A DNA stretch of 64,000 nt from Dermacentor variabilis (GCF_050947875.1 NC_134570.1:105053622-105117621), one strand, 5' to 3'. Shown: positions 1 to 39,815, numbered from the stretch's first letter. Notes: a model not told the origin generated them from the sequence alone. Translations and numbers: made by a program.

Positions 1-394
1 AAAAGGCCGGAAAAATATGTCAAACATGGTAACTATACTTGGAAGTACGCTTACGCATTAAGAAAGGATCGACTGAGGTGGTTGGTTCATGAAAGGTGGT
101 GGTTGGAGGTGGTTGGTTCATTTCGAGTGAAATGGTTCATGAAAGGATACTTTCATGAACTAACCCGGACCGCCGTCGCTCGATGGCAAAGTCGTTTTTC
201 TTGTGAACATAAGACCGGAGGCTCAATTCGCGGCCCGTGTGCATTCAGGTGGGCGTGTAGTGCGAAAAAGGCTGATTTCTCCGCACCTCGAGTAACCGTA
301 AATACTATGTCCGGAACGCTTTCAGTATTGTAAAAAAAATATTCACCAAGATAATTTCCAATAAAATAAAGGCCACACATGACATCAATAAATC

Positions 395-1120
395 AAGAGG
401 ACAGGTTGGCTGCAAGTAGAGATGTTCTACATCACATCGAAGTCATCACTCAGGTAATCGACACATTTGCGAACTACTGTAGACCTCTCTACATTGACCT
501 TCAGAGACTGAAAATGTATTTGATTCATTTGAGGTACCAGCAGTCATAGAGACGTTGCGTAATCAAGGAGCAGAGGAGGCATACGTGAATATCTTGCGGA
601 GATATCTGCAAAGATCCCTCAGCGACCTCGGTTCTCCCCAAGAACAGTGGAAACTTACTTATCAAGAAAGGGGTCAGGCAGGGAGACAGATTCTCTCTAG
701 TAATATTCACTGCACGTTAAAAAAAATAATCAAGCCATTAGGCTGGGAAGGCTTAGATGGGAGGCTCAACGGTGGATGCCTCAGCAGCCTTCGGTTTGCA
801 GATAAGATTTTGCTCTTCAGCAACACTGTGGACTCGTTACAATAAATGATTTAGGACCTTGAGAAAGTGCAAGAGTGTGTTTGAATACAACTATACAGCA
901 GACAAAGATAATGTTCAGTAGTCCAGCAATGGAACAAGAATAATGGACAGCTAGTCAGCCTCAAGAGTCTCTTCAGGTGTACGCTTATCTAGGCCAATAA
1001 CTCACAAGGGACCCTGATTCTGATATGGAAATTTACAGAAGAATAAAAATGGGTTACCACACATACGGCAGGCATTACTAAATCCTGAGTGAGAGCTTGC
1101 CACTGTCATTTACAAAATTA
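395..1120 (+). pseudogene. RTE-clade LINE reverse transcriptase relic
   Basis: A decayed reverse transcriptase lies antisense to the NRF-like gene, downstream of its last visible exon. Recognisable pieces in order are the YIDL segment, the KKGVRQGDRFS motif, the catalytic-core variant LRFADKILLFS (second Asp of the usual FADD lost), and a YLG-like segment. Frameshifts and several stops break it. RTE is chosen because the block order matches the better copy at 39.8-40.7 kb. Confidence 0.7.
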
Positions 1121-1165
1121 CAAATTACAAAACGTTACAAAATTATAATTTACAAAATTACAGAA
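1108..1165. repeat. Short TTACAAAA-type tandem repeat
   Basis: Imperfect tandem copies of TTACAAAA follow the end of the RTE relic and may be its 3' tail or a later expansion. Confidence 0.5.
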
Positions 1166-1366
1166 GTGACACGTTGATATCCGTGACCTCACGCTGACGT
1201 ACAAGCGCTGGGAGTTCCGACCCAAAATTGATGCAATGAAACCAGTAATTGTAAATCATGTTCTATATACATATTTTAATAACAAACCCATTACACCTAA
1301 ATAATCAAAAACGTCTTTTTTAAGCATTGGCCGCGTCTTCGCATGTGAGACTTGGTTAAGCGGTAC

Positions 1367-28941
<27,575 letters not shown>

Positions 28942-28956
28942 CGTAGGATACAACAC

Positions 28957-29880
28957 TGCTTTGATAGATGCTCAAAGTGGATCAGGCACACCACGTAGAC
29001 AGCCTAGCCTGTCAGTATGCCTTCGGCGCTCCTGAACAGAAAAGCATGTTTCTCTCTGTGCCTTAAACTAATGGGCGATACTATGGGACCCCACTGGACT
29101 GAACGTTTGCAAAGGGCACTTCAGTTTACCTCGAAAAAAAGATATTCAGAAGGACTGTGGCCCAGTACCTTGGCAGCTTCTCTTTAGGGGCACAGCGAAG
29201 ATAATCAATGAAGAAGTGGACGCCAGGGAGAGGCGTCTTCCCCTGAAAAAAAAAACTGCGCATGATCAAGTCGCTTTGACAGGAGATTGGTTCAAAAGAC
29301 CCTCTCGCACTCCTGAGAATAAAAGCATGCGCACGGTTTCCATAATGTATGCCGTGTTCAAGGACTTCGTGACTCTCTCTACACGACTCGCGAAATTAAT
29401 ACTTAGCGGAAAGTGACAAACTACAAAAAGAAGCATAAAGGAAAAAACATCCACCGGGTCAAGAATCGCACGTTGTCGCAGTTAAGTCTCCCCTATGAAA
29501 ACACGGTAAAACCTGCTGCACGCAGGTTTTTTTTTTTTTTTGACTCTTCGTCTGGTGAAAGAGAATCGCGTGGTGACGGCATTCTAGAATAGGTCGGTAC
29601 CCGCCCACACACAAGCATATGTTGAGAAAAAAGACTACGATAGGCATTTTGTTTCTCATTGACCCCATTACCAGTTGTAATCACTCGTCTGAAAGTTAGA
29701 ACAGTGCAGATTATCACTAGTCTGCGCAAACTATGCAATAAACTCTTCATGGCAAAGTTTTACTTAGCCGTTGGCGGGATTGATTAAGAGAAGCAAATCA
29801 AAAGCAATCAAAGCAATCGTGAAAGAACTGCAAGCAGTCGCGAAACGCAAGAACCACGCCACAGTGGTGACGCAAATAGC
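28957..29880. other. Sequence upstream of the NRF-like gene
   Basis: This stretch should hold the promoter and 5' UTR of the minus-strand gene, but no clear TATA box or initiator can be singled out. Small open frames have no family match. Confidence 0.4.
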
Positions 29881-30608
29881 TTGTTGAAGATGACAGATAT
29901 TTAATTTTTGGGCAATCGGTTCCATACTTCTGCGCACTTAAAAAACTACTTCTTGAATGAGTCTGTCCTACAAGAGACTTCCTTAAATTTAAGTATGTAT
30001 TCGCTGCACGATGTCAAATAAGTTGGTTGAAACAAGCTTATACCATGGTGTATGCCAGATGTACAATTAAATAACTTATTTGTTTATTTATTTAAAATGC
30101 TCTCAATCCATGTTGCCGTTACAGAGAGGAGTGATGAATCAATATATAATGTTAGATATAGCAGTCTGAAAGGCTGAATGTACTGGATTGCTGGCGACAG
30201 AGGCGGGTAGGTGGTTTCATTCGTATGCTTCTTGGGCAGAAAAGAATTGAAGAAAAGGTTTGTGCGGCATCTTGGTACTTGTACCTTGACGTGTGGATGA
30301 TTCGAGATGAAATATGACAGAACGATATAAAAAGGTCATTTTTTAAATTCTAGTTTAGTATAGTACATTTTTTGAAAGAGTGCTAACTGGGTGAGTTTCC
30401 GTCTTGATGATAGGTCTGGCATATGAAGGCTAGTTTTGGTGGAAGATACACTGTCACTGCGGGAGTAATTGGATAAAATGAAACGTGGTGAGCGGTTCTG
30501 AAAGGCTTAAAGTATGTTACCTGTGCCGTAAAGGGATACCAAATTGATCAAGCATACTCTAGTTTAGACCTTACTAATGTTTTATCTAATGTAAGTTTTA
30601 GGGAAGTG

Positions 30609-30622
30609 GGGGGGGGGGGGGG
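30609..30622. repeat. Poly-G run
   Basis: A 14-bp G homopolymer within the LINE 3' part. Confidence 0.85.
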
Positions 30623-31867
30623 CACGCGAGAAAAATTGCGACGTAAAGAACCTAGCGTTCGATTGGCATAGTTTGTCACGTATTCAATGTGAGTTTGCCA
30701 TGACAGATGGTTAGTAATGTGAACACCTAAATATTTATAGGAAGTGACAGAAGACAGAGTGGAGTTGTTAATTTTGATATGAGGATGTAGAAACAGCAGT
30801 ACTGCGAGAAACTTTGATCATTTTACATTTGTTGACATTTAATTTCAATAACCACCGATTACACCACGAAGAAATGGTGTTCAGGTCTGATTGAAGTAAA
30901 AAGAATCGATAAATAACAAAGTCATCAGCATAAAGACATATTTTAGACGTCAATTTCTCTGGTAGATTGTTAATGTAAATAAGAAATAAGGGAGGCCCAA
31001 GGACTGAGCCTAGTGGCACACCGGAAGTTACGAAACAGGTTGGTGAAACGGAATTGTTAGCGGATACAAACTGAGTTCGTTTGTAGAGAAAGCATTCAGT
31101 CCACTTAAGTAAATAAGGGTCTATGTTAAGTCTGCTTAATTTCAGAAGGAGACGATGGCATAGTCTGTCAAAAGCTTTTCAAAGTCAAAAAAGATACAAT
31201 CAATCAAAGAACCTCGGTCTAGATATGAGAACAGGTCATTAGTAAACATGACTAGTTGTTTGTCACATGAAAATTTTTTTCGAAAGCCACGCTGATATTT
31301 ACTAAAACAGTTGTTAGATTCAAGAAAAAGCACGAGATTAGAAAAAATGACGTGTTCCGGAAGTTTCCCAGGAATGGTAGTTAACGGGATGGGTCGGTAG
31401 TTGATAGCACGTGAAGGGTTAACTTGTTTTGGAATAGGCGCCATCTTCCCCGCCTTCCAGTCGTTTGGCAGCACACAGCATTCTAAAGACTGCTTGAGAA
31501 GTTTAGATAAAATAATAGATGAGTGGGTTACAGTGCATTTCGAAAACTGAGCAGTTATTTCATCAGGGCCATGTGCAGATACCTTTAAATTCTCTATTGT
31601 TATTCCAACCCAGTAAATGATTATGGGATCCATCGTGGGAAGCAAGGGGCTATTAAATACGGGCGATGAGAAAGACTGATCATCAGAAAGCGAGCATTTA
31701 AATACGTTATGCCGAGCAACACAGCACATATCAGTTGATATGACGTTCTCCGTTTCATCAGATAGTTGGACAGCTTGTTTCGGTTTACCGCTAACCACTG
31801 CCCAAAATTTACGCGGTTCATTTAGAAGAAGCGAAGAAAGTGTGCTTGACAAAAAATTGCGCTTGGA

Positions 31868-31878
31868 CGCTTCAAGTT
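31868..31878. repeat. Target site duplication of SINE, left copy
   Basis: CGCTTCAAGTT here is repeated exactly at 32118-32128. Confidence 0.93.
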
Positions 31879-32117
31879 AAAAAAAATTATGGAGTTTTAC
31901 ATGCCAAAACCACTTTCTGATTATGAGGCACGCCGTAGTGGAGGACTCCAGAAATTTCGACCACCTGGGGTTCTTTAACGTGCACCTAAATCTAAGCACA
32001 CGGGTGTTTTCTGCATTTCGCCCGCATCGAAATGCGGCCGCCGTGGCCGGGATTCGATCCCGAGACCTTCGTGCTCAGCAGCCCAACACCACAGCCACTG
32101 AGCAACCACGGCGGGTC
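31879..32117 (-). mobile_element. Ruka-like tRNA-derived SINE, complete
   Basis: A 239-bp element flanked by an exact 11-bp target duplication. On the minus strand it begins with a tRNA-like head (GCCGTGGTTGCTCAGTGG as A box, GGGATCGAATCCC as B box), continues into the tick SINE body and ends in a T-rich tail next to the duplication. It would be transcribed by RNA polymerase III and mobilised by a LINE. It interrupts a CR1-like LINE ORF2 between endonuclease and RT. Name assigned by recalled similarity to the Ruka SINE of ixodid ticks. Confidence 0.9.
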
Positions 32118-32128
32118 CGCTTCAAGTT
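32118..32128. repeat. Target site duplication of SINE, right copy
   Basis: Exact copy of the 11-bp duplication CGCTTCAAGTT at 31868-31878. Confidence 0.93.
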
Positions 32129-32879
32129 CGCGCTTGTAATCAGAGACGCAATTTTGATAAGCTGCCCAGCGCTCAGCGTTATCACTTAATACTGCTTTTC
32201 TGTAAATTCTTTTTTTTTCTTGTTTTGTAGATGACACAGAGCAGTGGAGCAGTGGAGACAACCAAGGAGAGCGAAACTTGGAAAGAATTTTACGCAAAGG
32301 CACATATTTCTCGATAATGGAAAGCAGTCTTGTTTTATAAATTACCCAGTCCTCTTCTACACTATTATACGTCTAGAAACGCAGAAACGATTCGCAATAA
32401 GATTGCATTTCGACATCAATAGCGGTGCTATTCCCTTTAGCATCATATCTCACGATGTTGCTGTGCTGTGACGCTCGCTCGAAAGGAAAGTTGCAAAGAA
32501 AGTGAAGGATACAATGGTTGCTTCGCTCAGGCAAATCTGTAAATGCTGAAAACGCATCTGGTATCCAAGTAAGGACTAAGTCAAGCATGTTTGATCAGGT
32601 GGTAGTAACTCGCGTTGGATTTTTTACTAATTGGGTTAAATTGAAATCATGACAGAGATTATCAAAATCAGAGCTTCCATTAGTATGCGTACAAATAAAG
32701 CCATGGCTGCTATCCCACAATATATCAGGGAAATTAAAATCACCTAAAACGCGAAGGGGAGAATTTGGGTATCGTAAAAGAATGTTACTCAAAGCGTAAT
32801 ATAAAGAATCACAGAAGGTCGAGCGAAAATGTTGTTGTGTTGAAACTTAAGTGTACGCAGGTCCCTGCGCATCGCTTCC

Positions 32880-33440
32880 CCAGCGAGCGAGGTACACACT
32901 AAGCACGAGCCACTGGATTTTTTTTAATTATTGCTAAAAAAATTGCGAACGTCTAAATTTGGCATTGATGGCAATTCTTGTATCATACTTTAAAACCAGG
33001 CATCCCATTTCGAACAAACATATTCTACAACTGAGCGAATAGCCGTTTTAAGTAATAAATCGTTAATTTCTCAAGAAAAGCGATTTGCAATTAGTTTTGG
33101 GAAACTTAAATCTCAATGCGATTACGCAGCCCATATGATGATGACAACTCATATCTCGCGATGAGGACACTCCGAGGTATGTATACTCATATACAAAGCT
33201 CAGTTTCGTACCTTTTATATTGTAACGAAAATTTGTGGGGCATTTTCTTCTAGAGACACACATTTGGACCGACTTTTGGAATTTAACCGTCATGCCCGAG
33301 TTTCAACACGATGCGAAAATCCTGTTTAAATCAATTTTGTAATGTGCCGAAATCATACGTATCATATACGACTTTATAGAGCACAGAATCGTCTGCAAAC
33401 AAATCTATGTTCGAAGAAATGTGAGAGCAAATGTCATAAT
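32880..33440 (-). pseudogene. CR1-like LINE RT fragment
   Basis: Reads ISSNIDLFADDSVLYKVVYD (FADD catalytic core near 33385-33410) and then, after a frameshift, NFRYNIKGTKLSFVYEYTYL, the segment following the RT palm in CR1-like LINEs. No ends are defined. Confidence 0.7.
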
Positions 33441-33454
33441 TAGGTACTGTAACG

Positions 33455-33455
<1 letters not shown>

Positions 33456-33499
<44 letters not shown>
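33456..33499. repeat. (AT)n microsatellite
   Basis: A 44-bp uninterrupted TA/AT run between two LINE fragments. Confidence 0.93.
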
Positions 33500-33502
<3 letters not shown>

Positions 33503-33849
33503 TTGCTTCACTTTTGTTTCAAGACACTGTCAATCGCTGGTGGGATTGTAACAGGGGTGGGTGCAATAACATCTTTGTAGAGAGTTTGAATCAAAGAAAT
33601 ATACCGACAGACAGAAACGGCACAACCGACTGCTAAAAATAATTAGACTGCAAGTCTAAGGATAGTCACACCAGAACAGGCAAGCAGTAGAATTCTTATT
33701 GTGTATCGACGTACGTACATAACGCAGGTTGTACAATTAGGCGCTTAATATACATGCAGAACAAAATGTAACAGTACACAATGAAAAGAACGTATCAATA
33801 TGAAAATGCGTCATATCAGGAAAGAATATTCATTGAGCGTTTGGCCGGA

Positions 33850-34764
33850 GTAGTGTTTCTTCTACTAGCTGCAGAAACATTTCAGGCGATCTCTGTTGAG
33901 TAATTACTGGATCCAGTCTGTTCCACTCGCGCATTGGGAGTGGAAAGAAGGAATAAGAGAACGTGTTACTGTTGCCCGAAAATTCCTGAAATGTGACAGC
34001 ATCTTTGGGACGTGTATGTCTTGAACGGCTGATACTGATAAAGGACGAGGGATCAATCTTAAAACAATTGTGGATCAGTAAGAATTAAAATTTCAATCGA
34101 TGTACCTCTGCTCGATTGTTCAGCATCGAGAGGCATGCATGATGCAGTTGGGGAATTGGTTCGGCCGTTTCTGTTCAAGATAAACCATACAGCCTTGCGC
34201 TGTACGCTTTCTAACATGGCGGCTTCATTTTTCACGTGCGGAAACTAGGCTATATGGCGTATTCAAGAACTGGACAAAGGAGGGTGACGTATGCGAGTTG
34301 CTTCTTGATGGGGGTAGAATGACAGAGTGCCCCCGGCTAAGAAGAAACACTTTATTTGTAGCTTTCTTTGGTAACATTTCGAACGTGCGTTGGCCAGCTA
34401 AGATCTCCTGGTATTGATAGGCCCAAGTACCGATATTCATGCACGTTATGTAGTGGTGCGTTATTAATATAATATTAAAATTTAATAGCGTCTTTTTCTT
34501 CTTAATTCTCATGGAAACAGTTCTGCCTGTGTTCATAACCATGTGCCATTTATTGCACCACAGCACGACGGAGTTAAAGGCATTGTTGAGGTTCATTTGG
34601 TCACTGGGGCTTTTTATTTCACAACAAATCGCGCCGTCGTCTGCGAATAGTCGAACATTGGCATTTATATCATTCGTTACGTCATTAATGTACAGTAGAA
34701 CTAATAGCAGAGCTAGTACGGAGCCCTGCGGAACACTTGATAGCACACGAACCGTGTCGGAATT
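33850..34764 (-). pseudogene. CR1/L2-like LINE, catalytic RT segment
   Basis: Resumes at the duplication with LGDCNSDTVRVLSSVPQGSV, then LLYINDVTNDINANVRLFAD (FADD core) and LNNAFNSVVLWCNKWHMVMN, a later thumb block (LGTWAYQY) and ESVQRKAVWFI. A 264-residue open frame (34225-35019) spans the LINE/LINE junction, so its first third is antisense-free 3' UTR of the I element and not real protein. Confidence 0.82.
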
Positions 34765-34776
34765 ACAGTCACCAAG
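34765..34776. repeat. Target site duplication of I-clade LINE, left copy
   Basis: ACAGTCACCAAG, identical to 39192-39203. Confidence 0.93.
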
Positions 34777-35048
34777 AGGGAGAGAGAGAGAACGGCAAAG
34801 GAAAGACAGGAAGGTTAACCAGAGATTATCTCCGGTTGGCGACCCTGTAATGAGGAAGGGGCAAGGGAATGCAACAGGTGAGAAAGAGAAGGATGAAAAA
34901 ATTTCAAAAATTTTAAAAAAGAAACGTATACATACGCGCGCGCGCAAATACACAAGAACTGTTTCTGTTGGCACTGCCACGCAGCCCGCAAAGGCGTTGC
35001 GAGTGTTACGCAGTGTCACCGTACAATCCTACGTCAAACAGTGTACAG

Positions 35049-35312
35049 TCACAATTTGTCAGATAGTCCCGTGTCTTTTAAGCACCGCAGCAGCGCCTTC
35101 ATAGCGGATCGCGCTGATGCTCGCGTGGGCCAGTTTCCAAGGATCTTGTTTTCTGATATTAGGCGCATGTCCAGTTTGTTTAGTGTAGCTAAGAGGACTG
35201 CTATTTGCGGGTTGAAACGAGGGCACTCACAAAGAAGGTGCGCGATTGTTTCATTGCACCTGCAGAAGTCACAAAATTGGCTGTTGGCCATTCCGATAAG
35301 AAGAGTACGCAT
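35049..35312 (-). pseudogene. I-clade LINE C-terminal zinc-binding block
   Basis: Reads LLIGMANSQFCDFCRCNETI then AHLLCECPRFNPQIAVL, a C-x2-C...H-x4-C pattern at the end of ORF2, followed by a conserved tail (LLRCLKDTGLSDKL) and stop. The same block occurs at 46689-46961 and about 22088-22333. Confidence 0.85.
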
Positions 35313-35539
35313 TTGAAAATGATATTCAAAGCCATAGACGGACTAGAAGGGTGCCGTCACGTCGTGGAAGCTCAGGCGGAATATGGAGCTGTAAATTAGG
35401 GTCCAGGGTATGAAGGCGAGCCCTTGTGAACTCGGATGAATTCTATTAAGCTAATGTCAGGTCACCCGCAAGTGCGGAAAGTTTTTTCATTGCATCGGCT
35501 CTCGAAAGAGGAAAGACAACGCAGTTGGCGCCTTCATGG

Positions 35540-35865
35540 GCAGATCGGGCAGCTGCGTCTGCTCAATCATTGCCAGGTATGCCACAGTGACTGGGCAAGC
35601 ACTGATATATTATATCGTGTCCTTCGTCTACTATGCGATGGTGGACTTCTCTGATCTCTGCGACGAGCTGCTCATGTGATCCATTGCGCAGTGCTGAGAG
35701 TACACTCTGCAGGGCTGCCTTGGAATCACAGAAGACTGACCATGCATGGGGTGGTTCCTCCTGAATGAAATGAAGAGCCGAACGCAGGACTACCACTTCA
35801 GCAGCTGTCATTGATGATACATGTGAAGTGTTTAGCTGTATTTTGACGGATCTTGCCGGTATCAC
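35540..35865 (-). pseudogene. I-clade LINE RNase H domain
   Basis: Reads MTAAEVVVLRSALHFIQEEP, WSVFCDSKAALQSVLSAL and YQCLPSHCGIPGND. The E, D-S and P-S-H-x-G-I-x-G-N-(D) motifs are the RNase H catalytic and flanking residues. Confidence 0.87.
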
Positions 35866-36476
35866 TACAGTAGCAGCTGAACTTGCAGATGTGACTGAGC
35901 CATCAATGTAAACATGTACGCGGCCACTGTGCGCCTCATTTAAATGTTCTAATGTGGCCTACTTCGGGGCAAACGATGGCATGTTAGCTTTCTCCATGAT
36001 TCCTGAGATGGTGAGGCGTATTTCAAGTCTGTTTAGGCACCATAAAGGTGATGATGGTCTTGCTACAAGCATGTAGTTCGATGGCAATGAGGTACGATTG
36101 GCAACAATTATACGACTGAAAGTTGCGTGTGGCCTTTCTGCGGATAGAGCGGCAAGATAGTGTGAAGGTATTGAGGCAATGTGCCGAATATGCGCCCTGA
36201 TAGCGTCGGTTGCCAAGTACGTTGATATTGGGGGATCTCGAGCTATGACAATAGTTGCCGCGGTAAACGCACACCTCGGAAGGACAAGACACGTCGTTAG
36301 GGCTTGAGCTTGTAGTCCCTGGAGTACACGCAGGTTTGTTTTGCAGGTGTTACCAAGCACAGGGAGGCTGTATCATGCGAAACCGAGGAACAAGGCGCTA
36401 TAAAGCTGCAGCATTGACCGCACCGACGTGCCCCATGACTTTCCGCTGAGGAATGTTATGAAATGTATTATTGTCT

Positions 36477-37892
36477 TTAACCTCTTTTTATGTATGAAAC
36501 CTTCGGGCTCCATGACAGGTCACGGTCGATAATTACTCCTAAGAAGCGGTGCTTCCGTGCATTTGCAACTTCTTGCCTATTGACACTTACAGAGTAACGC
36601 TTCATTGCCTTCCGAGTGAATCTAACAAGACAGCATTTCTTTGAAAATAGCTGTAAGTTTTGTTTTCGCAAGTACAGTGATGTTAACGTAGCGGCCTTTT
36701 GTAGCCGTGCTCATACCTGCAGTCGAGTTACAGCAGACGCCCAAATGCAGATGTCATCTGCATAGATTGATACTCTAACTGTGTTGGGCAAGCATCTGAC
36801 AAGGCCAACGTGCACTAGGTTGGATAGCGTCGGGCTCAACACTCCGCCTTGCGGTACTGAACGTAACGTTGAGTCGCGGCGCCATCCTCGGTCATCACGA
36901 AGAAATGCCTGTCGGTCAAATAACTGCAGAGCCACTAAAAGTGCAGCCACCGATTCCTGCTTCAATCAGAGCCTCTATAATGGCAAAATGTGCTATATTA
37001 TCATAAGCGCCTTTTATGTCAATGAATATTTCCGCAGTGAGTCGTTTCACACACTTTTGATGTTGAACAAACGTGACCAAATCGATGACAATATATATGG
37101 ACGAACGTCCACGCCGGAGGCCATCCATAGCATCTGGGTACACGTTGTATTTTTCCAGGTACCATTCTAGGCGCGTCAAAATCACTCTTTCCATTATTTT
37201 TCCTATGCAACTGTCCAGATCGATTGGGCGGTACGGTGACAAATCTAACGGTGATTTACCATCTTTGAGATGGGGAACCAAGCTGCTGCATTTCCATCCA
37301 CGTGGAACCAAACAGTTGCGTTGTAATGGTTTAGCAGCATGAGTCGTGCTTTGTGCCCAAGATTAGCGAGCGCTGCATAGGTAACGCCGTCCCGTCCAGA
37401 TAACCTAAAGCACCTGCAAGTCGCCAGTGCCGCTTCAAGCTCCTCTACCGAAAACATCACATCCATGCGGGAATTCCGCGGCACACGAATGGCACATGGT
37501 GAATGTGCGCGTTGGAGCTGCAAGCTGGCAAGCCTTGAGCAAAATTATTCAGCAATGTTACTTTCACTGCGACCTTGGTTCAAAGCGAGGGATTTGAAAG
37601 GAACACGCTGTTGCGGTGATACGTTAAGTCCACGCACGGTTCTCCATATCTGAGATAATCGCTGACGCGAATCCAACGACTCGCAGAAACGTTTCCATCT
37701 TTGAAATTGTATTACATCAATGCGGCGTTGAATCTTCTTTTGCATCCGCCTTGCCTCTCTGATATCAGGGATCGATTTAGTTCTGCTGTAGCTTCTTTCA
37801 GCCCGCCGGCGAATTGCCCGTAGTCGCGACAGTTCGGCTTCAAATCCTTTATATTTCAGGAAAGGCTGTAAACCACGCGTAACCTCTTGCAT
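36477..37892 (-). pseudogene. I-clade LINE reverse transcriptase
   Basis: Split by frameshifts. Pieces in order: EVTRGLQPFLKYKGFEAELS, VPRNSRMDVMFSVEELEAAL, GRDGVTYAALANLG, YRPIDLDSCIGKIMERVILT, DAMDGLRRGRSSI, IFIDIKGAYDNIAH, LRSVPQGGVLSPTLSNL and SIYADDICIWASAV (catalytic YADD near 36760-36775), then a thumb region with RKHRFLGVIIDRDLSWSPKV. Confidence 0.87.
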
Positions 37893-38120
37893 CGCTTTTT
37901 AAGTTTCGTGTTCCAGACTCGAATGGTTCCCTTGCTGACATACTTCCTCCATGTGCAACCGAAACGCCGACCAGTCAATTCGCCGGATCGAGGGTCGTGG
38001 AGGAGCATTTAGATAGTCTCCTGATCTTCAGGCACGTCCTACTATGGTCACTTCCATGTGATTCGATGTCTAGAAACCATTGCACGCTTCTTTCAAGACG
38101 CCGAGAAACCTGGGTCAAGT

Positions 38121-38720
38121 CTAGGCAGCCGCTGTATGCATAAGCCCGCGTAAATATGTCGGACTACCATCGTTGAGGCAGTAAAGGTCATGCTGTGTGG
38201 CAAAGGATGCTAGTCTCCTTCCCCTGGAGTCCATCCTCCAACTCCCCCAAAGCGGATGGTGAGCATTAAAATCTCCGGTGAGAATCATAGGGCCGGGTGC
38301 CGCTGATAGCACGTAGTACAGTCGTTTAGAGCCGCAGCCACCTGAAGGAGCAGTGTAAACAGCGACGAGTGTGAACGTAAGCTTATTCGTTTTCACAATT
38401 AAACAAACGTACTGGTTGTCGTCGGAAGGCGGGACTGGGTGCAACGCGTAAGTCAAATCACATCTAATATATACAATTACCTGGCTCACATCACCACAGG
38501 TAGGGGACATGAATGCCTCACAGCCGGAAATGTGTATAACATTCTGCACGTTTGTTTTGCAAATCACGATGATGGGAAAACCGTTTTCGATGACAATGTG
38601 CCTAAAATATGAAATTCTCGGTGTGAAACCATGGGCATTCCACTGCAATAGAGATGCTTTCTTTACTTCTTTGTGGAAGGGCAGCGAGGGGCGGGCCATG
38701 GCGCAATGCGATGCTTTCAA
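38121..38720 (-). pseudogene. I-clade LINE ORF2 endonuclease domain
   Basis: Reads LLQWNAHGFTPRISYFRHIV, FPIIVICKTNVQN, VYTAPSGGCGS and MILTGDFNAHHPLWGSWRMD (GDFNAHHP-x-WGS is diagnostic) and RRLASFATQHDLYCLNDGSP. The usual Glu in the I-x-E-T catalytic motif appears as Lys (VICKTNV), so this copy is probably inactive. Confidence 0.87.
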
Positions 38721-39191
38721 GTACTGGAGTCAGCGCGTCCAGTACTTGCAGTGCGCTACGAGCAGCCGGAGTGTCCATGTTTGTCAGTAGTAGATGCATG
38801 ACATTTGTGAGCGATGCGTGAGTATTGGTAATAAGCAATCACTTGCGAATCTTTGTCTCGCATTTCGTCAACTCAAGTGACATTTGACTTTAAGTGGCGA
38901 ATCATGTGATGGTGGCTCTGGCGCGTGGCATGTCTTCGGCACTGCTGGCCACACCTCACTTGATGAAGCATGAATAGCGTGGCCGCTTTTTTCGTTCACA
39001 TTCGTGCTCTTATTGGAGAAAGATGGAACAAGACGCGGCGTCACCGGAAGAGACATTTCCCTTGAATCATAAGAGGATATCGTAGACTAGTTTCGTGAGC
39101 GATGTCGCCTTATCGTCGCAGAAGCATCCCCGTGTGATGATCCGTCTCTAGGCCAATTTTCTCAAGATTTTCTGCGCTTTCTTTAGGCGTG

Positions 39192-39203
39192 ACAGTCACC
39201 AAG
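39192..39203. repeat. Target site duplication of I-clade LINE, right copy
   Basis: ACAGTCACCAAG, identical to 34765-34776. Confidence 0.93.
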
Positions 39204-39815
39204 CTGCACAAACTGATAACGCTCTGTCAGGTAATCTCTAATCTAATAAAGAACCGGTCCGTATCTAATTGGCTTCTGCAGTTTAAAGAGCGATTTGCTG
39301 TGAGACACACAGTCGAAGACTTTTGACAGATCTAAAAGAATAGCGTCGATCTGTGATTGGTTGTTTACACCTAACGCAACGTCATGAAGCGTTACAATTA
39401 GTTGGGTAATGGTGGATAGGCCGGATCGAAAACGATGTTCATTTGAATTAAGTAGACTGTGTTCTTCTACAAACTCTGTGATGTACTTTAATACGATATA
39501 CTCTAGTAATATACAACATTCGCAGGTGAGGAATATGGGATGAGAATTAGCCGGTTTGGACGGCTTTCCAGATTTGAGCATGGGGGCCACTTTGGCAAGT
39601 TTCCATTTTGACGGTAAGCGGCCTTCGAGTAGTGACATTGGCAGAATGGGGGAAAGGAATTTAATTACTGGCCCAGTGTACGTTTCGTAAGAGAGTTCAA
39701 TATGTCGTCTGGTCCATTGCTTTTCTCCTTATCTAGGTGGACCAGCGGCGATATCAGTCCAGCCTGAGATATAACATGAACGCCTGACAGTGCGACCTGA
39801 CTAGTAGTGCTTCAA
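39204..39815 (-). pseudogene. CR1/L2-like LINE, N-terminal RT segment
   Basis: Reads LDKEKSNGPDDIL, then LPSKWKLAKVAPMLKSGKPS, SGLSTITQLIVTLHDVALGV and LLDLSKVFDCVSHSKSLFKL, the first RT blocks. The segment ends at 39204 exactly at the duplication flanking the I-clade insertion, where the protein reads QLGDC. Confidence 0.82.

Larger units (their letters stand above)
29890..32870 (-). pseudogene. CR1/L2-like LINE, broken, with SINE insertion
   Basis: From high to low coordinate: the endonuclease end (LRVLGDFNFPDILWDSSHGF at 32595-32792, then SNHCILHFLCNFPF), a linker, a SINE at 31879-32117, then the reverse transcriptase (INYRPIPLTTIPGKLPEHVI, YQRGFRKKFSCDKQLV, catalytic CLYADDFVIY at about 30935) and a 3' end with an AAATAAATAAACAAATAA-like tail at 30068-30092. 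Beyond the tail, 29905-30060 carries another LINE C-terminus (FFKCAEVWNRLP). Stops and frameshifts are present throughout. Confidence 0.82.
34777..39191 (-). mobile_element. I-clade LINE, 4.4 kb, 5' truncated, with 12-bp target duplication
   Basis: Order on the minus strand: end of ORF1 (38868-39056), ORF2 endonuclease (38121-38720), RT (about 37892-36477), RNase H (about 35865-35540), C-terminal CCHC (35049-35312) and a 3' UTR ending in a purine-rich tail on plus (GGGAGAGAGAGAG) directly at the duplication. RNase H plus C-terminal CCHC places it in the I group. It cuts the CR1-like LINE inside the codons for LGDC. Confidence 0.9.

Noticed and set aside
34225..35019. 264-residue minus-strand open frame
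   Set aside because: It crosses the junction between the I-clade LINE 3' UTR and the CR1-like RT, so only its second part is ancestral protein sequence.
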